Positions 26,482 to 36,559 of a stretch of 64,000 nt of DNA are shown here, piece after piece; within the stretch, counting starts at the first letter, position 1; each line of letters opens with the position of its first letter. Source of the stretch: Clostridia bacterium. Its GTDB lineage: Bacteria > Bacillota > Clostridia > Oscillospirales > Acutalibacteraceae. Under the pieces are notes generated by a model. The model saw only the letters and a program-made list of their open reading frames with translations, had not been told where the DNA came from and made no database searches. Where the stretch lies: assembly GCA_900770165.1 (NCBI GenBank), contig CAAGJJ010000055.1, forward strand, positions 62,001-126,000. Reading direction: 5' to 3'. The position numbers and the translations under genes are program-made.

Positions 26482-27333
26482 ATGGATTTTATTATTGTTA
26501 CAGGACTTTCAGGTGCAGGAAAATCAAGGGCAATTGATGCAATGGAAGATATAGGATTTTATTGTGTTGATAATATTCCTCCTAAATTAATACCAACTTT
26601 TTATGATTTATGTAAAACTTCAAATGAAAAAGTTGCGGTTGTCACTGATATTCGTGGGGGGAAAATGTTTAATAATTTAATTGAAGTTTTAGATAGACTG
26701 AAAAAGGATAACAAGCCATATAAAATTTTATATCTCGATGCACGAGAAGATGTTTTGCTTAGAAGGTATAAAGAGACGCGAAGAAAACATCCTTTAATAG
26801 AGAAAAAACAGGCATCAATTTTAGAAGCTATTAGATTGGAAAAAGAGGTTTTAAAGACTATTAAAGAGCAATCTGATTATATTGTAGATACATCTTATAT
26901 ATCACCAGCTCAGCTTAAAAGTAGAATTTCATCGTTATTTTTAGAAGATGCTGAAGATGCTTTAATGATAGATTGTGAATCTTTTGGATTTAAATATGGT
27001 ACACCAACAGAGGCAGACTTAATATTTGATGTTAGATGTTTGCCAAATCCATTTTATATAGATGAACTAAAAAAACTGACTGGTATAGATGAGGAAGTTA
27101 AAGAGTATGTATTGGGCAAAAAAGAAACCCAAGGATTTGTAGAAAGAATGATTTCACTTATAGATTATATGTTACCGTTATATAGAAGTGAAGGTAAAAG
27201 TCAGCTTGTAGTAGCTTTTGGATGTACAGGAGGTAAGCATAGGTCGGTAGCACTTGCCCAGCTTTTATATAACCATCTGTCTGATTTAGATTACAAAGTA
27301 AGTGTATATCATCGTGATATACATAAACCTTAA
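26482..27333 (+). CDS. rapZ: RNase adapter protein RapZ (YvcJ family nucleotide-binding protein)
   Basis: 283 residues: P-loop GLSGAGKS (residues 7-14), DIRGG, and the C-terminal GCTGGKHRSVALA signature. In E. coli RapZ senses glucosamine-6-P and delivers GlmZ to RNase E; in B. subtilis YvcJ affects competence. Its stop overlaps the longer whiA frame. Normally yvcK follows, but here whiA does. Confidence 0.96.
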   Translation: MDFIIVTGLSGAGKSRAIDAMEDIGFYCVDNIPPKLIPTFYDLCKTSNEKVAVVTDIRGGKMFNNLIEVLDRLKKDNKPYKILYLDAREDVLLRRYKETRRKHPLIEKKQASILEAIRLEKEVLKTIKEQSDYIVDTSYISPAQLKSRISSLFLEDAEDALMIDCESFGFKYGTPTEADLIFDVRCLPNPFYIDELKKLTGIDEEVKEYVLGKKETQGFVERMISLIDYMLPLYRSEGKSQLVVAFGCTGGKHRSVALAQLLYNHLSDLDYKVSVYHRDIHKP

Positions 27334-27344
27334 TGGGGGAAGAA

Positions 27345-28259
27345 ATGTCTTTTTCTGAAGATGTAAAAAAAGAACTATGTAAAATAGAGCCATGTGACTT
27401 TTGGCATTTGATGTCTGAAACATATGGAATGATGTTGTTTTCTAAAAATTTTAGCGAACAGTCGATAGTTTTTTTAACTGAAAATAAAATAGTAGCAGAT
27501 AAGTTTATTGACTTAAATGTGAAATTGACGGGCTCAATAGTTGATATAAAAACTAAGCTATCTTTTAGAGACAAAAATAAGACTTTATATTCTCTTAGTA
27601 TTCCTCATAGAAATCATAGGCAAAATATATTAAATTTATTCCATATGACTGATGGTATTAAGATAGATAAGAGAAATTTTTATAACGAAAGTTGTATAAG
27701 CGATTTTTTAAGAGGTGTATTTTTATCTTGTGGGAGGATATCTGACCCTAATAAAGAATATAGGTTAGAATTTGATATTAGTCATAAGGAATTGATTAAT
27801 GACTTTGTTGATATTATTGATAGCCTGAAAAATATTGAAGTGAAAGTTAATATATCTAAAAGGAATGGTACCGGCGTTGTCTATATAAAAGATAATGAAC
27901 AAATTTCTGAACTTTTAACTTTAATTGGAGCCAAAAACTCTGCAATGAATTTTATACAGGTAAAAATGATAAAAGAAGTGAGAAATTATGTTAATAGAAC
28001 TACTAATTTTCAAACTGCCAATATAAGTAAAACTGCGGCAGCGTCGGTAATACAAATTGAGGCAATTAATAATATAAAAAAGAAAAGAGGACTTGGATAT
28101 CTATCGGATGAACTTAAGGCAGTGGCAGAAATTAGACTTGCCTATCCTGAATTTTCATTAAAAGAATTAGGGGAGGTATTTCCTGTTCCAATAAGTCGCT
28201 CGGGATTAAACCATCGCTTAAATAAAATTATTGAGATATCTAAAAGTATAGGCGATTAG
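27345..28259 (+). CDS. whiA: DNA-binding protein WhiA
   Basis: 304 residues from ATG 27345 (GGGGGA at 27335-27340 is the ribosome site). A degenerate LAGLIDADG homing-endonuclease-like domain (about 90-215, with SDFLRGVFLSCG) precedes a C-terminal helix-turn-helix (SLKELGEVFPVPISRSGLNHR in parts). WhiA is a sporulation regulator in Actinobacteria; in Firmicutes it binds DNA and affects division and chromosome segregation. Confidence 0.96.
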   Translation: MSFSEDVKKELCKIEPCDFWHLMSETYGMMLFSKNFSEQSIVFLTENKIVADKFIDLNVKLTGSIVDIKTKLSFRDKNKTLYSLSIPHRNHRQNILNLFHMTDGIKIDKRNFYNESCISDFLRGVFLSCGRISDPNKEYRLEFDISHKELINDFVDIIDSLKNIEVKVNISKRNGTGVVYIKDNEQISELLTLIGAKNSAMNFIQVKMIKEVRNYVNRTTNFQTANISKTAAASVIQIEAINNIKKKRGLGYLSDELKAVAEIRLAYPEFSLKELGEVFPVPISRSGLNHRLNKIIEISKSIGD

Positions 28260-28274
28260 AAATGAGGAACATTT

Positions 28275-31200
28275 ATGAGTGGTTTTGTACACCTACATGT
28301 GCATAGTGAGTATAGTTTGCTAGATGGAGCATGTAGAATAAAAGAATTAGTATCAAATACAAAAAAATTGGGACAAAATGCAGTTGCTATTACAGACCAT
28401 GGTGTTATGTATGGTGTAATAGACTTTTATAAAGAAGCCAAAAAACAAGGAATTAAGCCTATTATAGGTTGTGAAGTATATATTGCACCAAGAAGTAGAT
28501 TCGATAAAACATACGAAATAGATAAAGATAATTTTCATTTTGTGCTTTTATGTAAGAATAAAGTAGGATATCAAAATTTATCTTATATGGTATCTAAGGC
28601 ATTTACTGAAGGTTTTTATAATAAACCAAGAATAGATGTAGAACTTTTAAAAAAACATAGTGAAGGCCTTATTGCGTTATCAGCTTGCTTAGCAGGTGAG
28701 ATACCCAAGAGCCTTTTGAGAAACGATTATGAGGATGCTAAAGAAAAAGCTTTATTATATAATTCTATATTTGGTCAAGGAAATTTCTATTTAGAGCTTC
28801 AAGATCATGGTATGAGAGAACAAAAGCATATTAATCCTATGCTTATAAGAATATCGAAAGAAACAGGTATACCACTTGTTGCAACGAATGACTGTCATTA
28901 CATTAATAAAGAAGATCATAAAATGCATGAGATTTTATTATGTATACAGACTAACCGTACATTAGAAGATAACAATAGGATGAGGTTCCCATCAGACGAA
29001 TTTTATTTGAAGTCTGAAGAAGAGATGAGAGAACTTTTTAATACTTGTGAAGAAGCAATTAATAATACTGTTAAAATAGCAGATGAATGTAACCTTGAGT
29101 TTGAATTTGGAAATACAAAACTTCCACATTTTGAAGTGCCTAATGGGCAAGATCATTTTGAATATTTTAGAGAAAAATGTTATGAAGGGTTATATAAAAA
29201 TTATGGTAAAAAGCCAGACAAAGCAGTTATAGAAAGATTGGAATATGAACTTAATACCATTAACCAGATGGGATATGTTGATTATTATTTAATTGTACAA
29301 GATTTTGTTAGATATGCTAAGTCTGTAAATATAGCAGTAGGCCCAGGCAGAGGTTCCGGAGCAGGAAGTATTGCGGCTTATTGTATTGGAATAACAGGCC
29401 TTAACCCTATAAAATATAATTTACTTTTCGAAAGATTTTTAAACCCTGAAAGAGTTAGCATGCCAGATTTTGATATTGACTTTTGCTATGAAAGAAGGCA
29501 TGAAGTTATTGACTATGTGGTAAGAAAATACGGTTCAGACCATGTAGCACAAATAATAACATTTGGCACAATGGCAGCAAGGGGAGCTATTAGAGATATA
29601 GGTAGAGCTATGGCTGTTCCATATAATGTAGTAGATGCAACAGCAAAGCTTGTGCCTTTAGAATTAGGAATGACAATAGAAAAAGCACTTGTAAAGTCTT
29701 CTGAACTAAGGCGAAAATATGAGTCTAATTTACAAATAAAAGAATTAATAGATATGGCTAAGAAAATTGAAGGTATGCCAAGGCATTCTTCAACACATGC
29801 AGCGGGGGTGGTTATAACAGAGAAACCTGTTAACTATTATGTGCCTCTTGCTAAGAATGATGAATCTGTAGTTACTCAATATACTATGACTACTCTTGAA
29901 GAGCTTGGTCTTTTAAAGATGGACTTTTTAGGTCTTAGAACTTTAACTGTTATTCAAGATACTGAAAAAATGATAAAAAAGAGAAAACCGGAATTTAGCA
30001 TAGATCAAATTGATTTTGATGAAGATGTATATAAAATGCTTTCAAGGGGAGAAACTGAGGGAGTATTTCAATATGAGTCTGCAGGAATGAGAAGTGTTAT
30101 GAGTCAGTTAAAACCGGAACATTTAGAAGATTTAATAGCTGTAATATCTCTTTATAGACCAGGTCCTATGGACTCTATACCTAAATATATTGTAAATAGA
30201 CATAATCCTAAAAATGTAAAATATAAACATCCTTTATTATCTAATATATTGGATGTTACATATGGCTGTATAGTTTATCAAGAACAAGTAATGCAGATTT
30301 TTAGAACTCTTGCAGGCTATTCATTAGGCAGAGCTGATATTGTTAGACGAGCTATGTCAAAGAAAAAAGCAGATGTAATGAAAAAAGAAAAAAATATTTT
30401 CATATACGGTTTAGAAAAAGACGGCGTTATAGAAGTAGAAGGCTGCATAAGAAGAGGAGTTAGTGAGAGTATAGCATCAGATATATTCGATGAAATGGAA
30501 AGTTTTGCTTCATATGCATTTAATAAATCTCACGCTGCAGCATATGCAATGGTTTCTTATCAAACAGCGTATTTAAAGTGTAAATATCCAAATGAGTATA
30601 TGGCTGCATTAATTACTAGTGTCCTGGATAATACTAATAAGGTATACACATATATATCTGAATGTGAACGTATTGGAATTAAAGTTTTACCTCCACATAT
30701 AAACGAAAGTGAAAAAGGTTTTACAGTAACTAATAATGGTGATATTAGATTTGGTTTACTGGCAGTTAAAAATTTAGGTGTTGGAGTTATTAACAATTTA
30801 GTAAGAGAACGTGAAGCAAATGGAGCTTTTAAATCGTTTTATGATTTTTGCAAAAGAATGCATGGTAAGGATATAAATAGAAGATCAATAGAGGGTTTAA
30901 TTAAAGCTGGTGCAATAGACGGGTTTGAGACTAATAGAAGACAAATGCTTACGGTTATGGGAAGCATAATGGATGGACTCGATGCCGATAAAAAACATAA
31001 TTTAGAGGGTCAACTTGGCTTTTTCGATAATCCTGCATCTAATGAAACATTAGAAGTGGTTGATATTCCAGGATTACCAGAATACAATTACACTGAATTG
31101 CTTGCAATGGAAAAAAGCACAACAGGAATGTATTTGTCAGGGCATCCAATGTCTGAATATTCAGAAGTTTGTGAAAGATTAAAGATGTCAAAAATTAGTG

Positions 31201-31790
31201 ATATATTACAGGCAGATAATTCTAAGTTTAGTAAATATAAAGATGGAAGCATAGTAACACTTGTTGCAATAATTTCTTCTGTTAGAACTAAAAGTACTAG
31301 GAACAATTCGACAATGGCTTTTGTATTAATTGAGGATATAAACGCTTCGATAGAAATGGTAGTATTTCCAAAGGTATTGAATGAATATTCTAGTTTGATT
31401 GTTGAAGGAAATATAATTGAGGTGCATGGTCGCGTAAACTTAAAAGATGAAGAAGAAGTAAAAATTATTTGTGAAAATATATTTCCACCTCCCGATAAAG
31501 ATAGCAAGGAAGCAAGACAAACAGGTGAAAGTAACAATAAAAATTCTAAACTGTCTAATTCTCAAAAAAAGGGCTTATATATAAAAGTGAAAGATAAAGA
31601 TTCTGAAGAATATAAAAGGGCTAGGTTGTTGCTTAGTATATTTGATGGCAATTTTCCAGTTTATTTTTTCTTTGATGATGAGAGAAAATTAATGTTGGCA
31701 CCAAGAAATTGTTGGGTAGATATAAATAATGTATTAGTAAATGAACTTAGGAACAAATTAGGTGAAGTGAATATAGTGGTAAGAGAGTAA
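28275..31790 (+). CDS. dnaE: DNA polymerase III alpha subunit (DnaE type)
   Basis: 1171 residues. PHP domain (1-~270, HVHSEYSLLDGACR start), palm with GPGRGSGAGSIAAYC and the catalytic PDFDIDF (about 400), fingers, a helix-hairpin-helix region and a C-terminal OB fold (about 1000-1080). In Firmicutes DnaE acts with PolC, extending RNA primers. It has no PolC-type exonuclease insert. Located between whiA and pfkA, the usual order in Clostridia. Confidence 0.98.
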   Translation: MSGFVHLHVHSEYSLLDGACRIKELVSNTKKLGQNAVAITDHGVMYGVIDFYKEAKKQGIKPIIGCEVYIAPRSRFDKTYEIDKDNFHFVLLCKNKVGYQNLSYMVSKAFTEGFYNKPRIDVELLKKHSEGLIALSACLAGEIPKSLLRNDYEDAKEKALLYNSIFGQGNFYLELQDHGMREQKHINPMLIRISKETGIPLVATNDCHYINKEDHKMHEILLCIQTNRTLEDNNRMRFPSDEFYLKSEEEMRELFNTCEEAINNTVKIADECNLEFEFGNTKLPHFEVPNGQDHFEYFREKCYEGLYKNYGKKPDKAVIERLEYELNTINQMGYVDYYLIVQDFVRYAKSVNIAVGPGRGSGAGSIAAYCIGITGLNPIKYNLLFERFLNPERVSMPDFDIDFCYERRHEVIDYVVRKYGSDHVAQIITFGTMAARGAIRDIGRAMAVPYNVVDATAKLVPLELGMTIEKALVKSSELRRKYESNLQIKELIDMAKKIEGMPRHSSTHAAGVVITEKPVNYYVPLAKNDESVVTQYTMTTLEELGLLKMDFLGLRTLTVIQDTEKMIKKRKPEFSIDQIDFDEDVYKMLSRGETEGVFQYESAGMRSVMSQLKPEHLEDLIAVISLYRPGPMDSIPKYIVNRHNPKNVKYKHPLLSNILDVTYGCIVYQEQVMQIFRTLAGYSLGRADIVRRAMSKKKADVMKKEKNIFIYGLEKDGVIEVEGCIRRGVSESIASDIFDEMESFASYAFNKSHAAAYAMVSYQTAYLKCKYPNEYMAALITSVLDNTNKVYTYISECERIGIKVLPPHINESEKGFTVTNNGDIRFGLLAVKNLGVGVINNLVREREANGAFKSFYDFCKRMHGKDINRRSIEGLIKAGAIDGFETNRRQMLTVMGSIMDGLDADKKHNLEGQLGFFDNPASNETLEVVDIPGLPEYNYTELLAMEKSTTGMYLSGHPMSEYSEVCERLKMSKISDILQADNSKFSKYKDGSIVTLVAIISSVRTKSTRNNSTMAFVLIEDINASIEMVVFPKVLNEYSSLIVEGNIIEVHGRVNLKDEEEVKIICENIFPPPDKDSKEARQTGESNNKNSKLSNSQKKGLYIKVKDKDSEEYKRARLLLSIFDGNFPVYFFFDDERKLMLAPRNCWVDINNVLVNELRNKLGEVNIVVRE

Positions 31791-31905
31791 TAAAATTTAT
31801 ACAGGGTTATAATAGGCGGTTTTATGGTTGATTATTAAGTCAAATAGAATTATAATATTAAAGAAAGTAAAATTTTGCATTTATATATTTTTAGGAGGCT
31901 ATATC

Positions 31906-32874
31906 ATGGATAGAAAAACAATAGCAGTACTTACAAGTGGTGGCGATGCTCCGGGAATGAATGCTGCTGTGCGTGCTGTAGCTAGATCTGCAATATCACT
32001 TGGTATGCGTGTTATAGGTATCCATCGTGGATATAATGGCCTTATAAGTGGTGACGTTTTTGAGATGAATCTCAGAAGTGTATCAGATATTATACATCGT
32101 GGTGGAACTATTATATATACAGCAAGAAGCCCAGAATTTAAAACGGTTGAGGGTAGGGCTAAAGCTATAGAAGTATGTAAGAGTTTAGGAATAGAAGGTG
32201 TAGTTGTTATTGGTGGGGATGGTTCTTTTAGAGGTGCCAGAGCTTTGACCAATGAAGGCATTCCATGTATTGGAATTCCTGGAACTATAGATAATGATAT
32301 TAGTTGCAGCGAATATACAATAGGTTTTGATACAGCAATGAATACAGCAATGGAGATGGTTGATAAAATACGTGATACAGCTCAATCTCACGATCGTTGT
32401 AGTGTTGTTGAAGTTATGGGAAGAAGATGCGGAGATATTGCTTTAAATACAGGTATAGCTGTTGGAGCAACAGCTATACTTGTACCTGAAATTAAATATG
32501 ATTTAGAAAACGATGTTATAAAACGTATAAGATTTACTCAAATGACAGGTAAAAAACACTTTATTATTGTGGTAGCAGAAGGAGTTGGAGGAGTAGTTAA
32601 AATAGCTAAAGAAATTGAACAGAGAACTGGAATTGAATCTAGAGCAACTGTTTTAGGCCATGTCCAAAGAGGAGGTTCTCCAACATTAAGAGATAGAATT
32701 GTTGCAAGCACTATGGGAGCATATGCTGTTCAGTTATTATCGGAAGGTAAGAGTGCAAGAGTTATTGCTATGCAGAATGGTAAAATTGTAGATTTTGATA
32801 TAACTGAAGCGTTAGAGATGAAAAAAGAATTTGACTTAGATTTATATGAAACAGCTTTAAAAATTTCTATTTAA
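31906..32874 (+). CDS. pfkA: 6-phosphofructokinase
   Basis: 322 residues from ATG 31906 with AGGAGG at 31893-31898. ATP site LTSGGDAPGMNAAVRA, catalytic GTIDNDI (about 127-133) and GHVQRGGSPT match bacterial ATP-dependent PFK. It commits fructose-6-P to glycolysis. The dnaE-pfkA order (without accDA) is seen in several Clostridia. Confidence 0.98.
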   Translation: MDRKTIAVLTSGGDAPGMNAAVRAVARSAISLGMRVIGIHRGYNGLISGDVFEMNLRSVSDIIHRGGTIIYTARSPEFKTVEGRAKAIEVCKSLGIEGVVVIGGDGSFRGARALTNEGIPCIGIPGTIDNDISCSEYTIGFDTAMNTAMEMVDKIRDTAQSHDRCSVVEVMGRRCGDIALNTGIAVGATAILVPEIKYDLENDVIKRIRFTQMTGKKHFIIVVAEGVGGVVKIAKEIEQRTGIESRATVLGHVQRGGSPTLRDRIVASTMGAYAVQLLSEGKSARVIAMQNGKIVDFDITEALEMKKEFDLDLYETALKISI

Positions 32875-33008
32875 ATTTTTTATGAATAATAATTTTAAAT
32901 TTGTTAAGACTATTTTATGGGTATATTTAAATATTGTTGAGTTTTAGAAAAAATGTTTTTTATTTGCTTAATCAAACGTACAATATAAAACAAGAGGTGT
33001 ATTTAATT

Positions 33009-33215
33009 ATGATTGATAAAATAGCCTTAATTCTTGCTATTATAGGAGGTATTAACTGGGGTTCAATAGGTATATTTCAGTTTGATATAGTAGCTTGGAT
33101 ATGTGGAGGACAGGGTTCTGTTGTAAGTAGGATAATATATACTATAGTAGGCTTAGCAGCTATTTGGTGTATATCACTTCTATTTAGAGATACTAATGCA
33201 GAAGTTAGAGATTAA
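33009..33215 (+). CDS. DUF378 domain membrane protein
   Basis: 68 residues from ATG 33009, after AAGAGGTG. Two membrane segments (about 5-20 and 42-60) and the family motif INWGSIGIFQFD. Function unknown. Followed by a strong terminator. Confidence 0.9.
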   Translation: MIDKIALILAIIGGINWGSIGIFQFDIVAWICGGQGSVVSRIIYTIVGLAAIWCISLLFRDTNAEVRD

Positions 33216-33250
33216 AAGTTTATATAAGTTCTATATTAACCCAAAATAGC

Positions 33251-33284
33251 AAAGGGTGCTGTATTTAAAACAGCACCCTTTTAA
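33251..33284 (+). terminator. terminator after the DUF378 gene
   Basis: A 12-bp stem (33251-33262 with 33270-33281), GC-rich at its tip, followed by TTTTAAT. Confidence 0.85.
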
Positions 33285-33310
33285 TATATTTATATATATA
33301 ATTGCTTATT

Positions 33311-33739
33311 TTATTTGTTGTTAGTGTCATGAGAGCAATCGCAGCCACAATCACAATCATCGAAACAAACATCATCAAAATCGAATTCTAATTTTTCGCC
33401 ACAATTTGGGCAGTTTATTTCTCCTTTTAAAACCATATCTTCTGAAAGGCAAACTGTTTCATTGCATGTTGGACATGTAACTTCGCAATATAATTCATCA
33501 TCTGGATCTTCGTCATTGCAGTTATATACATCTTCTTCTAGGTTATAAAGGTCTTCATCAACAGCATCAAGCTGATCACTTACATTATTGAATCCTTCCT
33601 CTAAATCAGAGATAGTTAAAGCCATGTCGTCTAATACATCTATAATAGCTGAAATTAATTTTACTTCTTTTTGACTTTCATCTAGTTCAAGGCCCTGAGC
33701 CAAACCTCTTAAGTATGAAACCTTTTCTGTAATAGTCAT
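33311..33739 (-). CDS. CD1247 N-terminal domain protein with zinc ribbon
   Basis: 142 residues from ATG 33739; GGAGG eight bases upstream supports this start. An N-terminal helical part (about 1-65, EKVSYLRGLAQGLELD) is typical of the clostridial CD1247 family, followed by an acidic stretch and a zinc ribbon (CPTCNETV then CPNCGEKL), ending in a Cys-Asp rich tail (CFDDCDCGCDC). Function unknown. It is directly downstream of efp. Confidence 0.85.
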   Translation of the reverse strand: MTITEKVSYLRGLAQGLELDESQKEVKLISAIIDVLDDMALTISDLEEGFNNVSDQLDAVDEDLYNLEEDVYNCNDEDPDDELYCEVTCPTCNETVCLSEDMVLKGEINCPNCGEKLEFDFDDVCFDDCDCGCDCSHDTNNK

Positions 33740-33768
33740 GCGGTAAACCTCCATTTATTAGTTATTAT

Positions 33769-34326
33769 TTAAGCTCTTTCCATATATTCGCCGGTACGAG
33801 TATCAATTCTTATTAGTTCACCTTGTTCAATGAATAATGGAACCTTTATTTCAGCTCCAGTTTCTAAAGTAGCTGGTTTTGTAGCATTTGTTGCGGTATC
33901 ACCTTTGAAACCAGGATCTGTTTCTGTAATTAACAATTCAACAAATAGAGGAGGTTCTACTCCAAAGACATTTCCTTTATATGAAAGAATTTTACATACA
34001 GTGTTTTCTTTAACAAATTTAAAGTTGTCACCTAAAACATCAGAGTTAATAGGTACTTGTTCGTAAGTTTCATTATCCATGAAATAATATAAGTCTCCAT
34101 CATTATAAAGGTATTCCATATCGCGTCTTTCTATAAAAGCTGTTGGATACTTATCATTTGGGTTAAAAGTTCTTTCTGTAACTGCTCCTGTTATAATGTT
34201 TTTTATTTTAGCGCGTACAAATGCTGCACCCTTTCCAGGTTTAACATGCTGGAATTCTACAATAGAAACAACATTTCCATCTAGTTCAAATGTTATACCG
34301 TTTCTGAAATCTCCTGCTGATATCAT
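33769..34326 (-). CDS. efp: elongation factor P
   Basis: 185 residues with the three expected beta-barrel domains: KOW-like N-terminus (ISAGDFRNGITFELDG, HVKPGKGAAFVRAKI, whose loop lysine is the usual modification point), middle OB domain (ending TDPGFKGDTATNATKPATLETG in parts) and C-terminal OB domain. EF-P rescues ribosomes stalled at polyproline. Downstream of pepP and aroQ on the minus strand, a common operon. Confidence 0.97.
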   Translation of the reverse strand: MISAGDFRNGITFELDGNVVSIVEFQHVKPGKGAAFVRAKIKNIITGAVTERTFNPNDKYPTAFIERRDMEYLYNDGDLYYFMDNETYEQVPINSDVLGDNFKFVKENTVCKILSYKGNVFGVEPPLFVELLITETDPGFKGDTATNATKPATLETGAEIKVPLFIEQGELIRIDTRTGEYMERA

Positions 34327-34402
34327 TGTTTTTCCTCCAATATAAAATTATCTAATTGACATTCTAACTTAATTTTTCAAATTTTTCAAGGATTATTTTA
34401 AA

Positions 34403-35482
34403 TTATAGTACAATTAATTGTTTATCTATTGTTGTAAGATTTTCATATCCAGATTCATTTACGAGAATCATATCTTCAATTCTAACTCCAAATTTGTTTG
34501 GCAGATATATCCCTGGTTCAACAGTCATTATCATGCCGGGCTCTAAAATAGATCTGCAACTGCGTGAAAAGGAAGGATTTTCATGCTCTTCTATTCCAAT
34601 GCTGTGTCCAGTAGAGTGTCCAAAGTATCCTTCATATCCAGAAGAATATATTATATCTCTAGCTATTTTATCTATTTCAGAACATATTATCCCAGGTTTA
34701 ATATATTCAATTGCTTTCATTTGAGCATCTAAGACTATATTATATATATGTTTTTGTTCATCACTTACATTTGAAACAGCTACTGTTCTAGTCATATCGC
34801 TACGATACCCTTCATAAACGGCTCCCATATCAATAGTGACAAAGTCTCCTTTTTCTATTGGCTTATTAGAGGGTACACCATGAGGTAGAGAACTATTTTT
34901 ACCAGATACTACTATTAAATCAAATGCAACTCTTTCTGCTCCTAATTTTTTCATTTGAAATTCTAGGTCTAAAGATATTTCACTTTCAGTAATACCAGGA
35001 CGTATCTTATTTAAAGTATTATTAAAAGCTTTTTCGGTTATTTCTTGAGAGATTCTCATTTTATTTATTTCTTCCGTACTTTTTATCATACGTATCTTAT
35101 TTATAATTTTATCTAGATCCCTATTTAAATGAGCTTTAACGTTATTGTTTTCAAGTATCATTTTTAATGAGTTAGCGCATGTTAATGTAATGGAGTCACT
35201 TTCTAATAGTGTTGATTTTAAGTTGTGCCTTTTTATTAAATTTGCAAGAGTTTCATCTAATCTATTAAACAGAACTACCTCACAATTATGACATGTTTTT
35301 TTAGCAGCTTCAATATATCTAAAGTCTACTAGTAAATATGATACATCTTTTGTGACGAGTATATAGCCTAGCGACGAGCTAAAATTAGTGAAGTATCTTC
35401 TATTATGATTAGAAGTTATTATAGCAGAATCTATTTGTTCGCCGATATTTAAGCTATTTGTTAATTGCTGTATTTTATCCAT
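34403..35482 (-). CDS. pepP: Xaa-Pro aminopeptidase (M24 family)
   Basis: 359 residues from the ATG at 35482; AGAGG further upstream is well spaced for it, while the ATG at 35491 abuts that site. Creatinase-like N-terminal domain and pita-bread catalytic domain with metal ligands in TIDMGAVYEGYRSDMTRT, GHSTGHSIGIEEHE and MTVEPGIYLP. Removes N-terminal residues before proline. Between aroQ and efp, as in Bacillus. Confidence 0.95.
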   Translation of the reverse strand: MDKIQQLTNSLNIGEQIDSAIITSNHNRRYFTNFSSSLGYILVTKDVSYLLVDFRYIEAAKKTCHNCEVVLFNRLDETLANLIKRHNLKSTLLESDSITLTCANSLKMILENNNVKAHLNRDLDKIINKIRMIKSTEEINKMRISQEITEKAFNNTLNKIRPGITESEISLDLEFQMKKLGAERVAFDLIVVSGKNSSLPHGVPSNKPIEKGDFVTIDMGAVYEGYRSDMTRTVAVSNVSDEQKHIYNIVLDAQMKAIEYIKPGIICSEIDKIARDIIYSSGYEGYFGHSTGHSIGIEEHENPSFSRSCRSILEPGMIMTVEPGIYLPNKFGVRIEDMILVNESGYENLTTIDKQLIVL

Positions 35483-35494
35483 CTTTATCATCCT

Positions 35495-35932
35495 CTATAT
35501 TAATTCTTTTATAGCATCCATTGCTAAGAAATATCCAGTTTTTCCAAAACCAGCAATTTGACCAGCACATACATCTGCAAGGACAGATTTGTGTCTAAAG
35601 GATTCTCTGGAATAAATATTTGACATGTGAACTTCTACAAATGGTATTCTAACAGATGCAATTGCATCTCTAAGTGCATAACTATAATGTGTTAGTGCAC
35701 CAGCATTTATTATAACACCTTCAAATTTGCCTCTTGTTTCATGTATTTTGTCTATAAGTGCACCTTCCCAGTTAGACTGAAATATTTCAACATTTAGCCC
35801 GGTTCTATCGGCGTATTCTGTTATTTGAAATTTTATACTTTCAGCTGTTTCAACTCCATAAATACTTTTTTCCCTAACACCAACTAAGTTTAAATTAGGG
35901 CCTAAAAGTACTAATATACTTTTCCTTTTCAA
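35495..35932 (-). CDS. aroQ: 3-dehydroquinate dehydratase, type II
   Basis: 145 residues from TTG 35932 behind AGAGGTGA. Type II features: LLGPNLNLVGVREKSIYG, FQSNWEGALIDKI, INAGALTHYSYALRDA, EVHMSNIYSRESFRHKS. Third step of the shikimate pathway. It precedes pepP by 12 bp. Confidence 0.96.
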   Translation of the reverse strand: MKRKSILVLLGPNLNLVGVREKSIYGVETAESIKFQITEYADRTGLNVEIFQSNWEGALIDKIHETRGKFEGVIINAGALTHYSYALRDAIASVRIPFVEVHMSNIYSRESFRHKSVLADVCAGQIAGFGKTGYFLAMDAIKELI

Positions 35933-35963
35933 TTATGGTCACCTCTGATATGTACTTAAAAAT

Positions 35964-36464
35964 TTATTTGTATGAATTACTTGTAATTTTTTCTCTTATT
36001 CTTTTTTCAAGTTTCCTTTTTACAGAAATTCCAAGTGTTTCCTTTTCAGATCTAGGTGTAAGGAGTATAGACTTCATATGTGAAAGGTTTGCTCCCAAAA
36101 TATCTGTAAATATCTGATCTCCAACTACAACAGTATTTTCTCGTTTACAATTTATAAATTTTTTAGCTCTAATAAAACCTAAAGGAGAAGGTTTTAAAGC
36201 AAGGTAGATGAAAGGTAAATTGAATTTTTTAGCAAATGGAGCAACTCTACTTTTAAAGTTATTAGAAATAATAACAATTTTAATATTTTGTTTTCTAATT
36301 TCATAAGACCATTCTATTACCCCGTCAAATGGTTCTTGTGATCCATGAGAAGCAAGAGTATTATCAACATCGAGCAAAATAGATTCAACATTTAAGCTTT
36401 TAAGTAGCTTAATGTCTATATCAGTTACATTGTCTATTGATATTGTAGGCATTAATAGTGACAT
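35964..36464 (-). CDS. yqeG: YqeG family HAD-IIIA phosphatase
   Basis: 166 residues from ATG 36464 (AAGGAGG upstream); a longer frame to 36506 reads through that site. HAD motif I LLDVDNTLA, motif II IISNN and motif III VVGDQIFTDILGANL. Related to PGP phosphatases; in other bacteria the family has been tied to phosphatidylglycerophosphate or small phosphate esters. Head of an apparent yqeG-aroQ-pepP-efp run. Confidence 0.92.
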   Translation of the reverse strand: MSLLMPTISIDNVTDIDIKLLKSLNVESILLDVDNTLASHGSQEPFDGVIEWSYEIRKQNIKIVIISNNFKSRVAPFAKKFNLPFIYLALKPSPLGFIRAKKFINCKRENTVVVGDQIFTDILGANLSHMKSILLTPRSEKETLGISVKRKLEKRIREKITSNSYK

Positions 36465-36491
36465 ACAATTCCTCCTTCTATAGTTGAAAGT

Positions 36492-36521
36492 AAAAAAAGC
36501 AGGCACTAATGCCCGCTTTTT
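36492..36521 (-). terminator. terminator of rpsU
   Basis: Stem AAAAAGC-x-GGC with its complement and a run of seven T on the minus strand. Confidence 0.8.
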
Positions 36522-36559
36522 AATTGATTGAGTCGAAACCTTTTCATAGCAACAAATTT

